This document shows, one piece after another, positions 18,338 to 28,592 of a stretch of DNA of 64,000 nt (position 1 is the stretch's first letter; each line of letters opens with the position of its first letter). Source of the DNA: Acetobacteraceae bacterium (GTDB lineage Bacteria > Pseudomonadota > Alphaproteobacteria > Acetobacterales > Acetobacteraceae); contig JAIXWG010000007.1 of the NCBI GenBank assembly GCA_027482245.1, positions 1 through 64,000 on the forward strand, in the 5' to 3' direction. A model generated the notes under the pieces. The model saw only the letters and a list, made by a program, of their open reading frames with translations, had not been told where the DNA came from and searched no databases. Position numbers and translations under genes: made by a program.

Positions 18338-18457
18338 ATGCGCCTCCCGATCCCCGACCCTCTGGCCCTGTCCTCCGGCGCCGCCGCACGGCTGCTGCTG
18401 GCGGGTGTGGTGCTGGCTGGGCTCTGGGGCGCGGTCGCCTGGGCGATGGCCCTGTGA
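18338..18457 (+). CDS. 39-aa single-TM small protein (MRLPIPDPLALSSGAAARLLLAGVVLAGLWGAVAWAMAL)
   Basis: ATG 2 bp after the Zur-like box; stop overlaps the GTG of the ABC ATPase (GTGA). Absent from the supplied ORF track. Confidence 0.55.
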   Translation: MRLPIPDPLALSSGAAARLLLAGVVLAGLWGAVAWAMAL

Positions 18458-19212
18458 TCGGGTCCGGGGTGATGGTCGCGCGCGGCCCGGCGGTCGAGGT
18501 GCAGGACCTGACGGCGACGCATCAGCGCCACCCCGCGGTCCACCACGTCTCCGCGCGGTTCGAGCCGGGCAGCCTGACGGCCATCGTCGGGCCCAACGGC
18601 GCGGGGAAGACGACCCTTCTGCGCAGCATCGCGGGGCTGCACCGCGTCGATTCCGGCCGCGTCGCCATCACGGGTGCCAATCCGCGCCTGGCCCTGCTGC
18701 CGCAGCAATCCGGCATGGACCGGGCCTTCCCCATCCTCTGCCTCGATGTCGTGTTGCAGGGCATGTGGTCGAAGCTCGGCGCCTTCCGCGCTGCCTCGAC
18801 TGCCGATCGCGACCGCGCCCAGGCGGCGCTGGAAGCGGTTGGCCTCGGCGGCTTCGCGCGCCGCCCGGTCGGCGCCATGTCCGCGGGCCAGTTCCAGCGC
18901 CTGCTCTTCGCCCGCCTGCTGGTGCAGGACGCGGACCTCATCCTGCTGGACGAGCCCTTCAACGCCGTCGATGCCCGCACCGCCGCCGACCTGCTCGCCG
19001 TGGTCCGGCGTTGGCACGGTGAGGGCCGCACGGTCATGGCCGTGCTGCACGACATGGACCTGGTGCGGGACGAGTTTCCCCACTGCCTGCTGCTCGCCCG
19101 CGAATGCGTGGCCAGCGGCCCGACGGCGGAGGTGCTCTCCGCCGCCAATCGCCTCCGCGCCCGCCGGATGGCGGAGGCCTGGGACGAGGTCGCGCCGGCC
19201 TGCGCGGCCTGA
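18454..19212 (+). CDS. Metal (zinc/manganese-type) ABC transporter ATP-binding protein
   Basis: Walker A GPNGAGKTT, signature MSAGQFQRLLFARLL, Walker B LILLDEPF. Confidence 0.92.
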   Translation: MIGSGVMVARGPAVEVQDLTATHQRHPAVHHVSARFEPGSLTAIVGPNGAGKTTLLRSIAGLHRVDSGRVAITGANPRLALLPQQSGMDRAFPILCLDVVLQGMWSKLGAFRAASTADRDRAQAALEAVGLGGFARRPVGAMSAGQFQRLLFARLLVQDADLILLDEPFNAVDARTAADLLAVVRRWHGEGRTVMAVLHDMDLVRDEFPHCLLLARECVASGPTAEVLSAANRLRARRMAEAWDEVAPACAA

Positions 19213-19215
19213 GCC

Positions 19216-20079
19216 ATGGGTGACCTGCTCGGCCCCTTCGTCGAATTCGGCTTCATGCGCCGGGCGCTGGTGGGCTGCCTCGCGCTCTCCGTCGCCGCGC
19301 CGCTGCTCGGCGTCTTCCTCATGCTGCGGCGGACCAGCCTGACGGCGGAGGTACTGGCCCATGGCGTGACTCCCGGAATCGCGGCCGGCTTCCTGATCGC
19401 GGGCCTGTCGGTCCCCGCCATGTCGATCGGCGGGCTGGTGGCGGGGCTGGTGGTTGCGGTCGGCGCCGGCGCGCTGTCCCGCGCCACGGGCGGGCGGGAG
19501 GATGCGGCGCTGACGGCCCTCTACCTCATCGCGCTGGCGCTCGGCGTCACGCTGGTGTCGCTGCGGGGCGATACGGGGGATCTGACGCATCTGCTCTTCG
19601 GCCAGGTGCTCGGCGTCGATGACCCGGCGCTGCTGCTGATGGCCGGCGTGGCCACGCTGACCCTGCCGGTGCTGGCGCTGGGCTGGCGGCCCCTCGCATT
19701 GGAATGCTTCGACCCCGGCTTCGCCCAGGCCGAGGGCGCGCGTGGCGGCACCTGGCACCTGGCCTTCCTCGGCCTCGTGGTGCTGAACGTGCTGGCGGCC
19801 TTCCAGGCCATGGGCACGCTGATGGCGGTGGGGCTGATGATGCTGCCGGCCGTCGCCGCGCGGCACTGGTCGCGGGAATTGTCAGGCCTGGCCTATGCCG
19901 CGGTGGGCCTCGCCGCCACGGCGAGCCTGGCGGGGCTGCTGGCGAGCTATCACCTCGACCTGCCCTCCGGCCCGGCCATCGTGCTGGCGGCCGGCATCCT
20001 CTGGGTCGTCTCCGTCGTCGCGGGCCCGGTGGACGGGCTGCTCGGCCGCTGGCTGCGGCGGCCGCATCTGGCGGGGTAG
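19216..20079 (+). CDS. Metal ABC transporter permease (ABC-3 family)
   Basis: MLRRTSLTAEVLAHGVTPGIAAGF; ABC-3 membrane topology. Confidence 0.92.
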   Translation: MGDLLGPFVEFGFMRRALVGCLALSVAAPLLGVFLMLRRTSLTAEVLAHGVTPGIAAGFLIAGLSVPAMSIGGLVAGLVVAVGAGALSRATGGREDAALTALYLIALALGVTLVSLRGDTGDLTHLLFGQVLGVDDPALLLMAGVATLTLPVLALGWRPLALECFDPGFAQAEGARGGTWHLAFLGLVVLNVLAAFQAMGTLMAVGLMMLPAVAARHWSRELSGLAYAAVGLAATASLAGLLASYHLDLPSGPAIVLAAGILWVVSVVAGPVDGLLGRWLRRPHLAG

Positions 20080-20086
20080 AACTGCC

Positions 20087-20623
20087 CTACAGCTTGCCAG
20101 CCTTCTTGCTGCTGGAGGTCACGCGGTCCACCAGCCCCAGCACCAGCGCGCCCAGCAGGAACATGCCGTGGATCGCCAGGCCCCAGGTCACGGCGCGGTC
20201 GTCGTAGTTGCCGATCTCCATGAAGATCTGCAGCAGGTGGATGGAGGAGATGGCGATCAGCGCCGTCGCCAGCTTGAGCTTGAGATTTCCCTGGTCCACC
20301 GCCGCCAGCCAGCCGACCTCCTGGTCATCCGACGATTTGGGTGCAAGGCGGGAGACGAGGTTGTCGTAGGAGGAGACGGCGACCATCACGACCAGGGACG
20401 CGACCAGCGCGGAGTCGAGCAAATGCAGCAGGTCGATCAGCGTCTGTGTGTCCGCGACATCGCCGATATTGGCGGCGAATTTCCACAGCTTCTTGAGGAA
20501 GCCCAGCGCGTAGATCGCCAGCGCCACCAGGATTCCGCCGAAGAACACCACCAGGATGTAGCGGCTGGCGATCATGGTCTTGTCGAGGATGGACTGCATG
20601 TCAGGCTCCCGGTCGCGCGCCAT
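20087..20623 (-). CDS. UPF0114 / TIGR00645 family membrane protein (YqhA-like)
   Basis: ASRYILVVFFGGILVALAIYALGF, LLHLLDSALVASLVVMVAVSSYDNLVSR, AISSIHLLQIFM. Confidence 0.93.
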   Translation of the reverse strand: MARDREPDMQSILDKTMIASRYILVVFFGGILVALAIYALGFLKKLWKFAANIGDVADTQTLIDLLHLLDSALVASLVVMVAVSSYDNLVSRLAPKSSDDQEVGWLAAVDQGNLKLKLATALIAISSIHLLQIFMEIGNYDDRAVTWGLAIHGMFLLGALVLGLVDRVTSSSKKAGKL

Positions 20624-20682
20624 GTGGCGTTCGGGCCGGGTCTTTGAAAGATTGGGACCCAGGAAGATTGCAGGAGACGACC

Positions 20683-21033
20683 ATGACCATCCGACGCATC
20701 GCGGAGGAGCAACGCCTGTCCGGCGCCGTGGTGGGCGGCGGCATCATCTGGCTGGCCGGCCAGGTGGCGGATGACCCGACCCTGGATGCGGAAGGGCAGA
20801 CCGCCGACATCCTGGCGCAGATCGATGCCCTGCTGGCGGAAGCCGGCACGGACAAGCGGGCGCTGATGTCGGTGACCATCGTGCTGGCCGATATCCGCTA
20901 CGCGCCGGCGATGAACCGCGCCTGGGATGCCTGGCTCGACCCCGGCGCCAAGCCCGCCCGCATGACGATCGAGGCCGCGCTGGTCGATCCGCGCTGGAAG
21001 GTGGAGATCACGGGCGTGGCGCTCGCCCCGTGA
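20683..21033 (+). CDS. RidA family protein
   Basis: GGGIIWLAGQVADDPTLDAEGQTADILAQIDALLAEAGTDK; RMTIEAALVDPRWKVEI. Confidence 0.92.
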   Translation: MTIRRIAEEQRLSGAVVGGGIIWLAGQVADDPTLDAEGQTADILAQIDALLAEAGTDKRALMSVTIVLADIRYAPAMNRAWDAWLDPGAKPARMTIEAALVDPRWKVEITGVALAP

Positions 21034-22058
21034 CCGCGCTGCCGCCGCGGCCGCTGCTGCGGGCCTGGGCGCGGTCCGTCGCCTTCACCATGGCGCTGTC
21101 CCTGCTGGTGGCGCTGGGGGTGGGGGATGAGGGGCTGGCCCTCTCGGCCCTGGTGCTCGGCGTGGCGGGGCTCGGCCTCGGGCTTCTCTATTTCCTCTTC
21201 CCGCGCGGGCTGCACTTCGCCTTCGGCACGGCCACGGGCCTGGCGCTCTACGCCACGCTCTTCGTCGTGCTGGGGCGGGCGCAGTTCCCGCATGCCGCGG
21301 ATTGGTCGCGGCCGGTGGCCTTCCTGCTGCCGGTCCTGGCCTTCCTCGGCACCGTCTTCTGGCGCCGGCGCGAACTGGCGGAGGTGGCGGAGAAGCAGGA
21401 GGCCGAGAGCCTCGACCTTCTGCCCTATGCCGCGCGCTGGCTGGCCGGCGTCTCGGCCGTCGGCCTGGTCTGCTTCACCCTGCCGGTCAACCGGCTGGAG
21501 GCGGGCGCGCAGGCGCTGGCGCTGATGGCGGCCATGGCGGCGATCGGCGGCGTCGTCGCCGTCTCGGTCAAGGACGTGGTGCGGCTGCTGGTCGATGTCG
21601 CGCTGATCATGGAGGAGCTGGGCAACCGCGCCCGCCACCTGGCGGTGCCGATCGTGGCCTTCCTGCTGATGTATGCCGTGCTGGTCATCGGTTTCGGCGC
21701 GGCCTACCGCGTGGCCGACGGGCTGAGCCACCACGCGCTGTTCATGGGGCCGGAGGGGCCGATCCGGCTGAGCTATTCGGATGCGCTGCACTTCTCCATC
21801 GCGACGCTGTCCACCGTGGGCTATGGCGACATCCGCCCCTCCGACGATGGCGCGCGCGTGCTGGCGAGCCTGGAGGTGCTGGCGGGCCAGCTGCTGTTGC
21901 TGTTCGGCTTCGCCGAGATCATGCGCAGCCGCCGCGTGCGGACCGAGGGGCCGGCGGGCCGGGCCAAGGCCCCGGACCCGCATGCGCGTGACCCGCATGT
22001 GGACCCCGATGGAGCCGCCGGGCATTCTCCGCCGCCACGCCGGCATGGTGGCGACTGA
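21030..22058 (+). CDS. Potassium channel family protein with extra N-terminal TM helices
   Basis: Selectivity filter STVGYGDIRPSDD; ATGA-type overlap with ridA gene. Confidence 0.88.
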   Translation: MTALPPRPLLRAWARSVAFTMALSLLVALGVGDEGLALSALVLGVAGLGLGLLYFLFPRGLHFAFGTATGLALYATLFVVLGRAQFPHAADWSRPVAFLLPVLAFLGTVFWRRRELAEVAEKQEAESLDLLPYAARWLAGVSAVGLVCFTLPVNRLEAGAQALALMAAMAAIGGVVAVSVKDVVRLLVDVALIMEELGNRARHLAVPIVAFLLMYAVLVIGFGAAYRVADGLSHHALFMGPEGPIRLSYSDALHFSIATLSTVGYGDIRPSDDGARVLASLEVLAGQLLLLFGFAEIMRSRRVRTEGPAGRAKAPDPHARDPHVDPDGAAGHSPPPRRHGGD

Positions 22059-22143
22059 GGCAGCGGGACCGCGAAGCGGACACGCACGGGCCGCGGGCCT
22101 GCCTTAATTGACCGGCATCACTATCGGCGACCGAGGAGTGGAC

Positions 22144-23238
22144 ATGCGTATCCTGCTGACGGGTGGCCTGGGGTTCATCGGCTCCGCCGTGGTCCGCCGC
22201 CTGATCGCCACCACCGACCATGTGGTGGTGAATGTGGACAAGGAGACCTATGCGGCGAGCCATGAGGCGCTGGACGCTGCCCGCGGCCACGCCCGCCACG
22301 TCCACCTGAAGGCCGATATCTGCGACCCCGCCGCCATGGCCGCCGCCTTCCAGGAATGGCAGCCGGAGGTGGTGATGCACCTGGCGGCGGAAAGCCATGT
22401 GGACCGCTCCATCGACGGCCCGGCGGAGTTCATCCGCACCAACGTCGTCGGCACGCAGGTCCTGCTGGAAGCCGCGCGCGCCTACTGGGCCGGGCTCGAT
22501 GCCCCCCGCAAGGCCGCCTTCCGCTTCCACCACGTCTCTACGGATGAGGTGTTTGGCAGTCTTGAGTCGAGCGACGACAAGCCCTTCGACGAGCACACGC
22601 CCTATGACCCGCGCAGCCCCTACAGCGCGTCCAAGGCGGCGTCCGACCACCTGGTGCGGGCCTGGCACCACACCTACGGCTTCCCTGCCTTCGTCTCCAA
22701 CACCACGAACAACTACGGCCCCTGGCAATTCCCGGAGAAGCTGATCCCGCTGGTCAGCCTCAATGCGCTCGATGGCAAGCCGCTGCCCGTCTATGGCGAT
22801 GGCTCCAACATCCGCGACTGGATCCATGTGGAGGACCACGCGGAGGCGCTGGTGCTGGCCGCACTGCATGCCGGCAAGCCCGGCGGCACCTACTGCATCG
22901 GGCCGCGGCAGGAACGCAGCAACCTGCAGGTCGTGAAGACCATCTGCGCCGTGCTGGACCGGCTGCGCCCGGACCCGGCCGGGCCGCGGGAGCGGCTGAT
23001 CACCTTCGTGAAGGACCGCCCCGGCCATGACTTCCGCTACGCCATGGACCCGACCTCGGCCGAGGTCGCGCTGGGCTGGCGGGCCAAACATGATTTCGAG
23101 AGCGGGCTGGAACACACCTTGCGCTGGTACCTCGACCACGAGGATTGGTGGGGGCCGATCCGGGCGCGGCGCTATGCCGGGCAGCGGCTCGGCGGCGTGA
23201 ACACCCCGGCCGGCGGCCATGCGGCCACGGCGACTTGA
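22144..23238 (+). CDS. rfbB: dTDP-glucose 4,6-dehydratase-like NAD-dependent epimerase/dehydratase
   Basis: [55 protein letters not shown]. Confidence 0.88.
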   Translation: MRILLTGGLGFIGSAVVRRLIATTDHVVVNVDKETYAASHEALDAARGHARHVHLKADICDPAAMAAAFQEWQPEVVMHLAAESHVDRSIDGPAEFIRTNVVGTQVLLEAARAYWAGLDAPRKAAFRFHHVSTDEVFGSLESSDDKPFDEHTPYDPRSPYSASKAASDHLVRAWHHTYGFPAFVSNTTNNYGPWQFPEKLIPLVSLNALDGKPLPVYGDGSNIRDWIHVEDHAEALVLAALHAGKPGGTYCIGPRQERSNLQVVKTICAVLDRLRPDPAGPRERLITFVKDRPGHDFRYAMDPTSAEVALGWRAKHDFESGLEHTLRWYLDHEDWWGPIRARRYAGQRLGGVNTPAGGHAATAT

Positions 23239-23277
23239 TCGGCATCTGCGGAACGACGGCGGAAGGAAACGATTTCG

Positions 23278-24270
23278 GTGGCCATGGATGGTTGGCGCGG
23301 CAAGCGGGTTCTGGTGACGGGCGGGGCCGGGTTCCTCGGCAGCGGCATCTGCCATGCCCTGGCCGCGCAGGGCGCACGGGTGGTGGCGCTGGACGCCATG
23401 GTGCCGGATGGCGGCGCCAATGCCCTGAACCTGGAGGGCAGCAACGTCATGCTGGTGCGCGGCGACATCCGCGACGCCGAGATGCACAGCCTCTGCCAGG
23501 GCATCGACGTGCTGTTCAACATGGCCGCCCAGACCAGCCACATGGGCGGGCAGAAGGACCCGGTCTCCGACATCGCCATCAATGCGGTGGCGCAGGTGCG
23601 CCTGATCGGCATCATGCGGGAAGTGGCGCCGAAGGCGGTGGTGGTGCATGCCTCCACCCGGCAGTTCTACGGCCGGCCGCAATACATGCCGGTGGATGAG
23701 AAGCACACGGTGAACCCGCCGGATTCCAACGGCGTCTCCAAATGGGCGGGCGAACAGTACTGGCTGCTGGAGAACCGGGTGCATGGCCGCCCCGTCGTCA
23801 GCCTGCGTCTCACCAACTGCTACGGCCCGCGGCTTCGCATCAAGGATGCGCGGCAGACCTTCCTCGGCATCTGGATCCGCCGGGTGCTGGAAGGGGAGGC
23901 CTTCGAGGTCTGGGGGGGCGAGCAGCTGCGCGACCTCACCTACCTCGACGACGTCACCGACGCCTTCCTGCGCGCCGCCCAGCATGCCGGGGAGCCGCAG
24001 GTGAATGGCCATGTCTTCAACATCGGCGGCCCGCCCCCACTGTCGCTGAAGGACCTGGCGGATCGCCTGGTCGCGGCGAATGGCGGCCAGGGCAGCTATG
24101 TGATGAAGGAATTCCCGGCCGATCGCGCGCAGATCGACATCGGCAGCTACGCCGCCGATGACCGCGCCTTCCGCGCCGCCACCGGCTGGTGGCCGCGGGT
24201 GGATGTGGATGAGGGTCTGCGACGCTCACTCGACTGGTACCGTCCGCGTCTTGACGAATATGTCGCCTAG
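23278..24270 (+). CDS. NAD-dependent epimerase/dehydratase (extended SDR)
   Basis: VLVTGGAGFLGSGICHAL, NMAAQTSHMGG, NCYGPRLRIKDARQTFLG. Confidence 0.9.
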   Translation: MAMDGWRGKRVLVTGGAGFLGSGICHALAAQGARVVALDAMVPDGGANALNLEGSNVMLVRGDIRDAEMHSLCQGIDVLFNMAAQTSHMGGQKDPVSDIAINAVAQVRLIGIMREVAPKAVVVHASTRQFYGRPQYMPVDEKHTVNPPDSNGVSKWAGEQYWLLENRVHGRPVVSLRLTNCYGPRLRIKDARQTFLGIWIRRVLEGEAFEVWGGEQLRDLTYLDDVTDAFLRAAQHAGEPQVNGHVFNIGGPPPLSLKDLADRLVAANGGQGSYVMKEFPADRAQIDIGSYAADDRAFRAATGWWPRVDVDEGLRRSLDWYRPRLDEYVA

Positions 24271-24283
24271 GGGGGCCGACACC

Positions 24284-25414
24284 ATGAACGCCACCACCAT
24301 CACCGTCCCGCAGGCCGATCCCGGCGCCGGCTACCGCGCGCATAAGGAGGAGATCGACGCCGCCGCGCTGCGGGCGCTCGGCTCCGGCTGGTACATCCTC
24401 GGCAAGGAAGGCGAAGCCTTCGAGCGGGAATACGCCGCCTGGCAGGGCCAGAAGCGCGCCGTCGGCTGCGCCAATGGCACGGATGCGCTGGCGCTGACCT
24501 TGCGCGGCATGGGCATCGGCCCGGGCTGCACCGTGGTCACCGTCTCCCACACCGCGGTCGCGACCGTGGCGGCGATCGAGATGACGGGCGCGACACCGCT
24601 GCTGGTCGACATCGACCCCGACACCTTCACCATGGACGCCGACGAGCTGGTCGCGGTGCTGGACGACCCGCCGCCCGGCCTGCCGCCGATCCGCGCCATC
24701 ATCCCGGTGCACCTCTACGGCCAGGCCTGCGACCTCGACCCCATGCTGGCGGCCTGCAAGGCGCATGGCGTGATGGTCATCGAGGATTGCAGCCAGGCGC
24801 ATGGCGCGACGCTGACGGGCCGCAAGGTCGGCACGATGGGGGATGCCGCCTGCTTCTCCCTCTACCCCACCAAGAACCTCGGCGCGCTCGGCGATGGCGG
24901 CGTGCTGACGACGGATGACGAGGCCCTGGCCGACCGCATCGGCGCCATCCGCCAGTACGGGTGGAAGGAGCGCTACATCAGCGACGGCGTCGGCGTGAAC
25001 AGCCGCCTTGATGAGATCCAGGCGGCCATCCTGCGCGTGAAGCTCAACTACCTCGATGCCGGCAATGCCCGCCGCCAGGCGATCGCGGCCGCCTATGACG
25101 AGGCGCTGTCCGGCACCCGCTACGCCGCCCCGGTGCGGCGGGAGGGTTCGGGCCATGTCTTCCACCAGTATGTGCTCCGCGTGCCGGAACGGGCTGCCCT
25201 GATGGCGCGGCTGCGCGCGGAAGGCGTCGCGACCGCCATCCACTACCCGTCCCCCGTCCACCTGCAGCCCGCCTATCGCGGCCGCACGCCGCTCGGCCCG
25301 GCCGGCTGCGCGGAGACGGCGCGGGCGGCGGCGGAGGTGATGAGCCTGCCCATGTTCCCGGAACTCACCGATGCCCAGGTCGGGCATGTTTGCACGGTGC
25401 TCCGGGGGCTGTAG
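24284..25414 (+). CDS. DegT/DnrJ/EryC1/StrS family PLP aminotransferase
   Basis: GCANGTDALALTL, VIEDCSQAHGA, CFSLYPTKNLGALGDGG. Confidence 0.93.
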   Translation: MNATTITVPQADPGAGYRAHKEEIDAAALRALGSGWYILGKEGEAFEREYAAWQGQKRAVGCANGTDALALTLRGMGIGPGCTVVTVSHTAVATVAAIEMTGATPLLVDIDPDTFTMDADELVAVLDDPPPGLPPIRAIIPVHLYGQACDLDPMLAACKAHGVMVIEDCSQAHGATLTGRKVGTMGDAACFSLYPTKNLGALGDGGVLTTDDEALADRIGAIRQYGWKERYISDGVGVNSRLDEIQAAILRVKLNYLDAGNARRQAIAAAYDEALSGTRYAAPVRREGSGHVFHQYVLRVPERAALMARLRAEGVATAIHYPSPVHLQPAYRGRTPLGPAGCAETARAAAEVMSLPMFPELTDAQVGHVCTVLRGL

Positions 25415-25447
25415 CAAGCGGGATCACCGATAACGGGGGATCCCAGA

Positions 25448-26188
25448 ATGGCTGCCAGGAAGACCGCTCTCATCACCGGCGCGGGCCGCAACATCGGCCG
25501 CGCCATCGCGCTCGGCCTGGCGGAGGATGGCTTCAACGTCGTCGTCAACGGCTCCTCCGACCGCGCCGCCGCCGATGCGGTGGCGGCGGAGGTCCGGGCG
25601 AAGGGCGTGGAGGCCCTGGTCGCCATGGGCGATGTCGGCAAGCCCGAGGATTGCAGGCGGATCGCGCAGGAGGCGATTGCCGCCTTCGGCGCGGTTGACG
25701 TGCTGGTGAACAACGCGGCCCTCCGCCCCCAGCACAGATTCCTGGAACTGACGCCGGAGGATTTCCGGCGCGTCATGGCGGTGGATCTGGAAGGCGCCAT
25801 CTGGCTGTCCCAGGCCTGCATCCCCGGGATGCTGGAGCGCGGCTGGGGCCGGATCGTGAACTTCACCGGCATGAACGCCATCCACGGCTATGCCGGCCGC
25901 GCGCCCGTCTCCGTCGCCAAGCACGGCCTCTGGGGCCTGACCAAGTCGCTCGGCAAGGAATTCGGGCCGAAGGGCATCACGGTGAACGCCATCTCTCCGG
26001 GCCCGATCGAGGCCGATGACGACCAGCCCGGCGTGCAGACCCACCGCCACGGCTATGTCGCCAAGGTGCCCGTCGGCCGCATGGGCAAGCCGGCGGAGGT
26101 CGCGGCGGTGGTGCGGATGCTGGCCAGCGAGGGCGGCGCCTATGTGAACGGCCAGATGCTGGCGGTGAATGGCGGCGCGGAGACCTGA
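25448..26188 (+). CDS. SDR family NAD(P)-dependent oxidoreductase
   Basis: ITGAGRNIGRAIALGL, VLVNNAALRP, GYAGRAPVSVAKHGLWGLTKSL. Confidence 0.92.
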   Translation: MAARKTALITGAGRNIGRAIALGLAEDGFNVVVNGSSDRAAADAVAAEVRAKGVEALVAMGDVGKPEDCRRIAQEAIAAFGAVDVLVNNAALRPQHRFLELTPEDFRRVMAVDLEGAIWLSQACIPGMLERGWGRIVNFTGMNAIHGYAGRAPVSVAKHGLWGLTKSLGKEFGPKGITVNAISPGPIEADDDQPGVQTHRHGYVAKVPVGRMGKPAEVAAVVRMLASEGGAYVNGQMLAVNGGAET

Positions 26189-26333
26189 CCCGGGCCTCAC
26201 CCGCCCGCTCCACCAGCGACGTTTCGTCAAGATTTTGGACACAGCCTTCCGGCAAAGTGGCGCTAGGATACGGGCGCTGGGTGCCTGACGGCAGGCCAGT
26301 GGCTGGCCTGCCGTTGGCCGGCCGGCCTGGGCG

Positions 26334-28592
26334 ATGGGGGCGATGGAAGCGGAGCAGGAAGGCCCGGTACGCGCGACGGAACCGCAGGCCTTCGGCATCC
26401 GGCGCTGGCGCGCCTGGGCGTCCGGGCCTGGCCGGGCGCGTGTCCTCGGCCTTCTGGCCGGCGTCACGCTGGCGGTCTGCTTCTTCTCCCTCTTCATGCT
26501 GCTGGGGCAGCGCGAACAGCGCGCCGCCGGGGAGGAAGCGCGCCGGGACGTGACCGGCGTGCTGGCCAGCGTGGTGGATCAGCTGAGCCGCGCGCTCGAG
26601 ACCACCGACATCCTGCTGATCGAGATGGTGCGCGGGATCGAGCAGCGCGGCGCGCCGTGGGAGATCGACCGCGTCGGCATGCGGCTGGCGCAGCTGCCGC
26701 ACCTCCGCGCCGCCGTCGTGGTGAATGCGGAAGGCCGCATCGTCTTCGCGACGGAGGAGGCGCTGCTCGGCACCTCGCTCGCGGATCGCGGATGGCTGGA
26801 AGTGTCGCCGAGCGGCGCGTCCCAGCTGGCCATCGGCAGCCCGGAGCCCGGGCGCTTCTTCGGCCGGCCCGGCCAGACTATCCAGCAGATGGGGCGCTGG
26901 AGCATCCCGCTGCTGCGCCCCATCCTGGACCCGAACGGCCTGCCCGGCGGCTTCGTCATCGCGCTGATGAACCCGGAATACCTGACGGCCATCGGCCAGC
27001 GCGCGGCGGAGGCCTTCAACGTCACGATCCGCTTCCACCGCCTGGATTCGGTGCTGCTGGCGCGGTCCGATGGCCGGGTGGACGGCGTCGGCGTGCCCAA
27101 CCCCGCCGCCTGGCTGTTCCGCGACTTCCTGCCGCGGCTCGATGCCGGGATCCAGGCCGCGGAGGACAGCACCGGCGCGCCCGCGACCGCGACCTTCGGC
27201 GTCACCTCCACCGGCATGATGGTGGTGGAAGTCTCGCGCACCCGCGACAGGATCATGGCCCCGGTGCAGCGCCATCGGCTGGAGGTCGGGCTCGGCATCG
27301 GCGTGCTGGCGGTGGTCACCCTGCTCTGCCTGGCCGTGATGATCTGCTACAGCCGCCTGGTCCAGGCGCAGCAGGATGCCGCCCGCGCGGCGGAGGAACG
27401 CCACCAGATGGCGGCGCGGGAGACGGCGCTGCTCCGGTCCAGCCGGGCAGAGACGTCGCGGCTGCTGGATGGCGTGCCGACGCTGATGTTCCAGGTCGAG
27501 ATCTGGCCGGGCGCGCCGCCCCGCTACCGCCGCATCGGCGGCAATGTGGAGGCGGTGACGGGCTGGCCGGCCGAGGTGATCGAGGCGCCTGGCGGCTGGG
27601 CGGCGCTGCGCGCGCCGGAGCCGGACGCCTTCGAGGAATTCATGGGCCTGGTTGCCCGCGATGGCCGTGCGGAGCGGGAGTTCCGCCTCCGCCAGCCCGA
27701 TGGCGGCGGCCGCTGGCTGCGCACCGTGGCGGCGGTGACCGAACGGCGGGCCGATGGCGCGGTGGAGATCGTCGGCTACACCGCCGATGTCAGCGCGGAA
27801 CGGGAACGGGCGGGGCAGCTGGCCTCCGCCGGGCGCCTGGCTTCGCTGGGGGAGATGGCGACCGGCCTGGCGCATGAACTCCGCCAGCCCCTGACCATCA
27901 TGTCGCTGGCTGCGCAGAACCTGCAGAAGGCGCTGGATTCCGGCCGGCTGTCGGCAGCCCGCCAGCGGATCGAGCGCATCGTCGAGCAGTCCGCGCGGGC
28001 GGGCAACATCATCGAGCATCTGCGCCGTTTCGCCCGCGGGTCGGATGAGGCCGCGCCGCCGGAGCCGGTGCCGCTGGAAGCCGCCTTGCAGGGCGCGATG
28101 ACACTGGTCGGCGGTTCGCTGCGCGACGCCGATGTGGGCATCGAGGTCGATCTCGGCCCCGTGCCCCCGGTGGTGATGGGCCACATGGTGGCGCTGGAGC
28201 AGGTGCTGGTGAACCTGCTGATGAATGCCTGCCACGCCATGGAAGGCCTTCCGGCCGGCCAGCCCCGCCGGATCGCGGTGGCGCTCGGCGCCAGCCCGCC
28301 GGCGGGCCGCGTGGAACTTGTGCTGCGGGACACCGGCGGCGGCATCGCGCCCAAGGTGCTGGCCCGCATCTTCGAACCCTTCGTCACGACGAAGGGCGTG
28401 GACAAGGGCACGGGCCTCGGCCTCTCCATCTGCCACGGGCTGGTCAAGGCGATGGGTGGCACCATCGGGGCACGGAACGAGGGCGAGGGCGCGGTCTTCA
28501 CCATCACCCTCGCGGAGGCCGAGGCCCTCGCTCAGCCCCCGCGCAGCGAGGCGCCGGTTGCCTTCCACTCGATCGCGGGGTCGATGGGGTAG
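26334..28592 (+). CDS. Sensor histidine kinase (extracytoplasmic sensor, PAS-like, HisKA, HATPase_c)
   Basis: ASLGEMATGLAHELRQPLTIM H-box; NLLMNACHAM N-box; DTGGGIAPK, GTGLGLSICHGLV. Confidence 0.93.
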   Translation: MGAMEAEQEGPVRATEPQAFGIRRWRAWASGPGRARVLGLLAGVTLAVCFFSLFMLLGQREQRAAGEEARRDVTGVLASVVDQLSRALETTDILLIEMVRGIEQRGAPWEIDRVGMRLAQLPHLRAAVVVNAEGRIVFATEEALLGTSLADRGWLEVSPSGASQLAIGSPEPGRFFGRPGQTIQQMGRWSIPLLRPILDPNGLPGGFVIALMNPEYLTAIGQRAAEAFNVTIRFHRLDSVLLARSDGRVDGVGVPNPAAWLFRDFLPRLDAGIQAAEDSTGAPATATFGVTSTGMMVVEVSRTRDRIMAPVQRHRLEVGLGIGVLAVVTLLCLAVMICYSRLVQAQQDAARAAEERHQMAARETALLRSSRAETSRLLDGVPTLMFQVEIWPGAPPRYRRIGGNVEAVTGWPAEVIEAPGGWAALRAPEPDAFEEFMGLVARDGRAEREFRLRQPDGGGRWLRTVAAVTERRADGAVEIVGYTADVSAERERAGQLASAGRLASLGEMATGLAHELRQPLTIMSLAAQNLQKALDSGRLSAARQRIERIVEQSARAGNIIEHLRRFARGSDEAAPPEPVPLEAALQGAMTLVGGSLRDADVGIEVDLGPVPPVVMGHMVALEQVLVNLLMNACHAMEGLPAGQPRRIAVALGASPPAGRVELVLRDTGGGIAPKVLARIFEPFVTTKGVDKGTGLGLSICHGLVKAMGGTIGARNEGEGAVFTITLAEAEALAQPPRSEAPVAFHSIAGSMG

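Noticed and set aside
21919-24012. 697-aa minus-strand ORF
   Set aside because: Antisense to dehydratase and epimerase genes with recognisable motifs.
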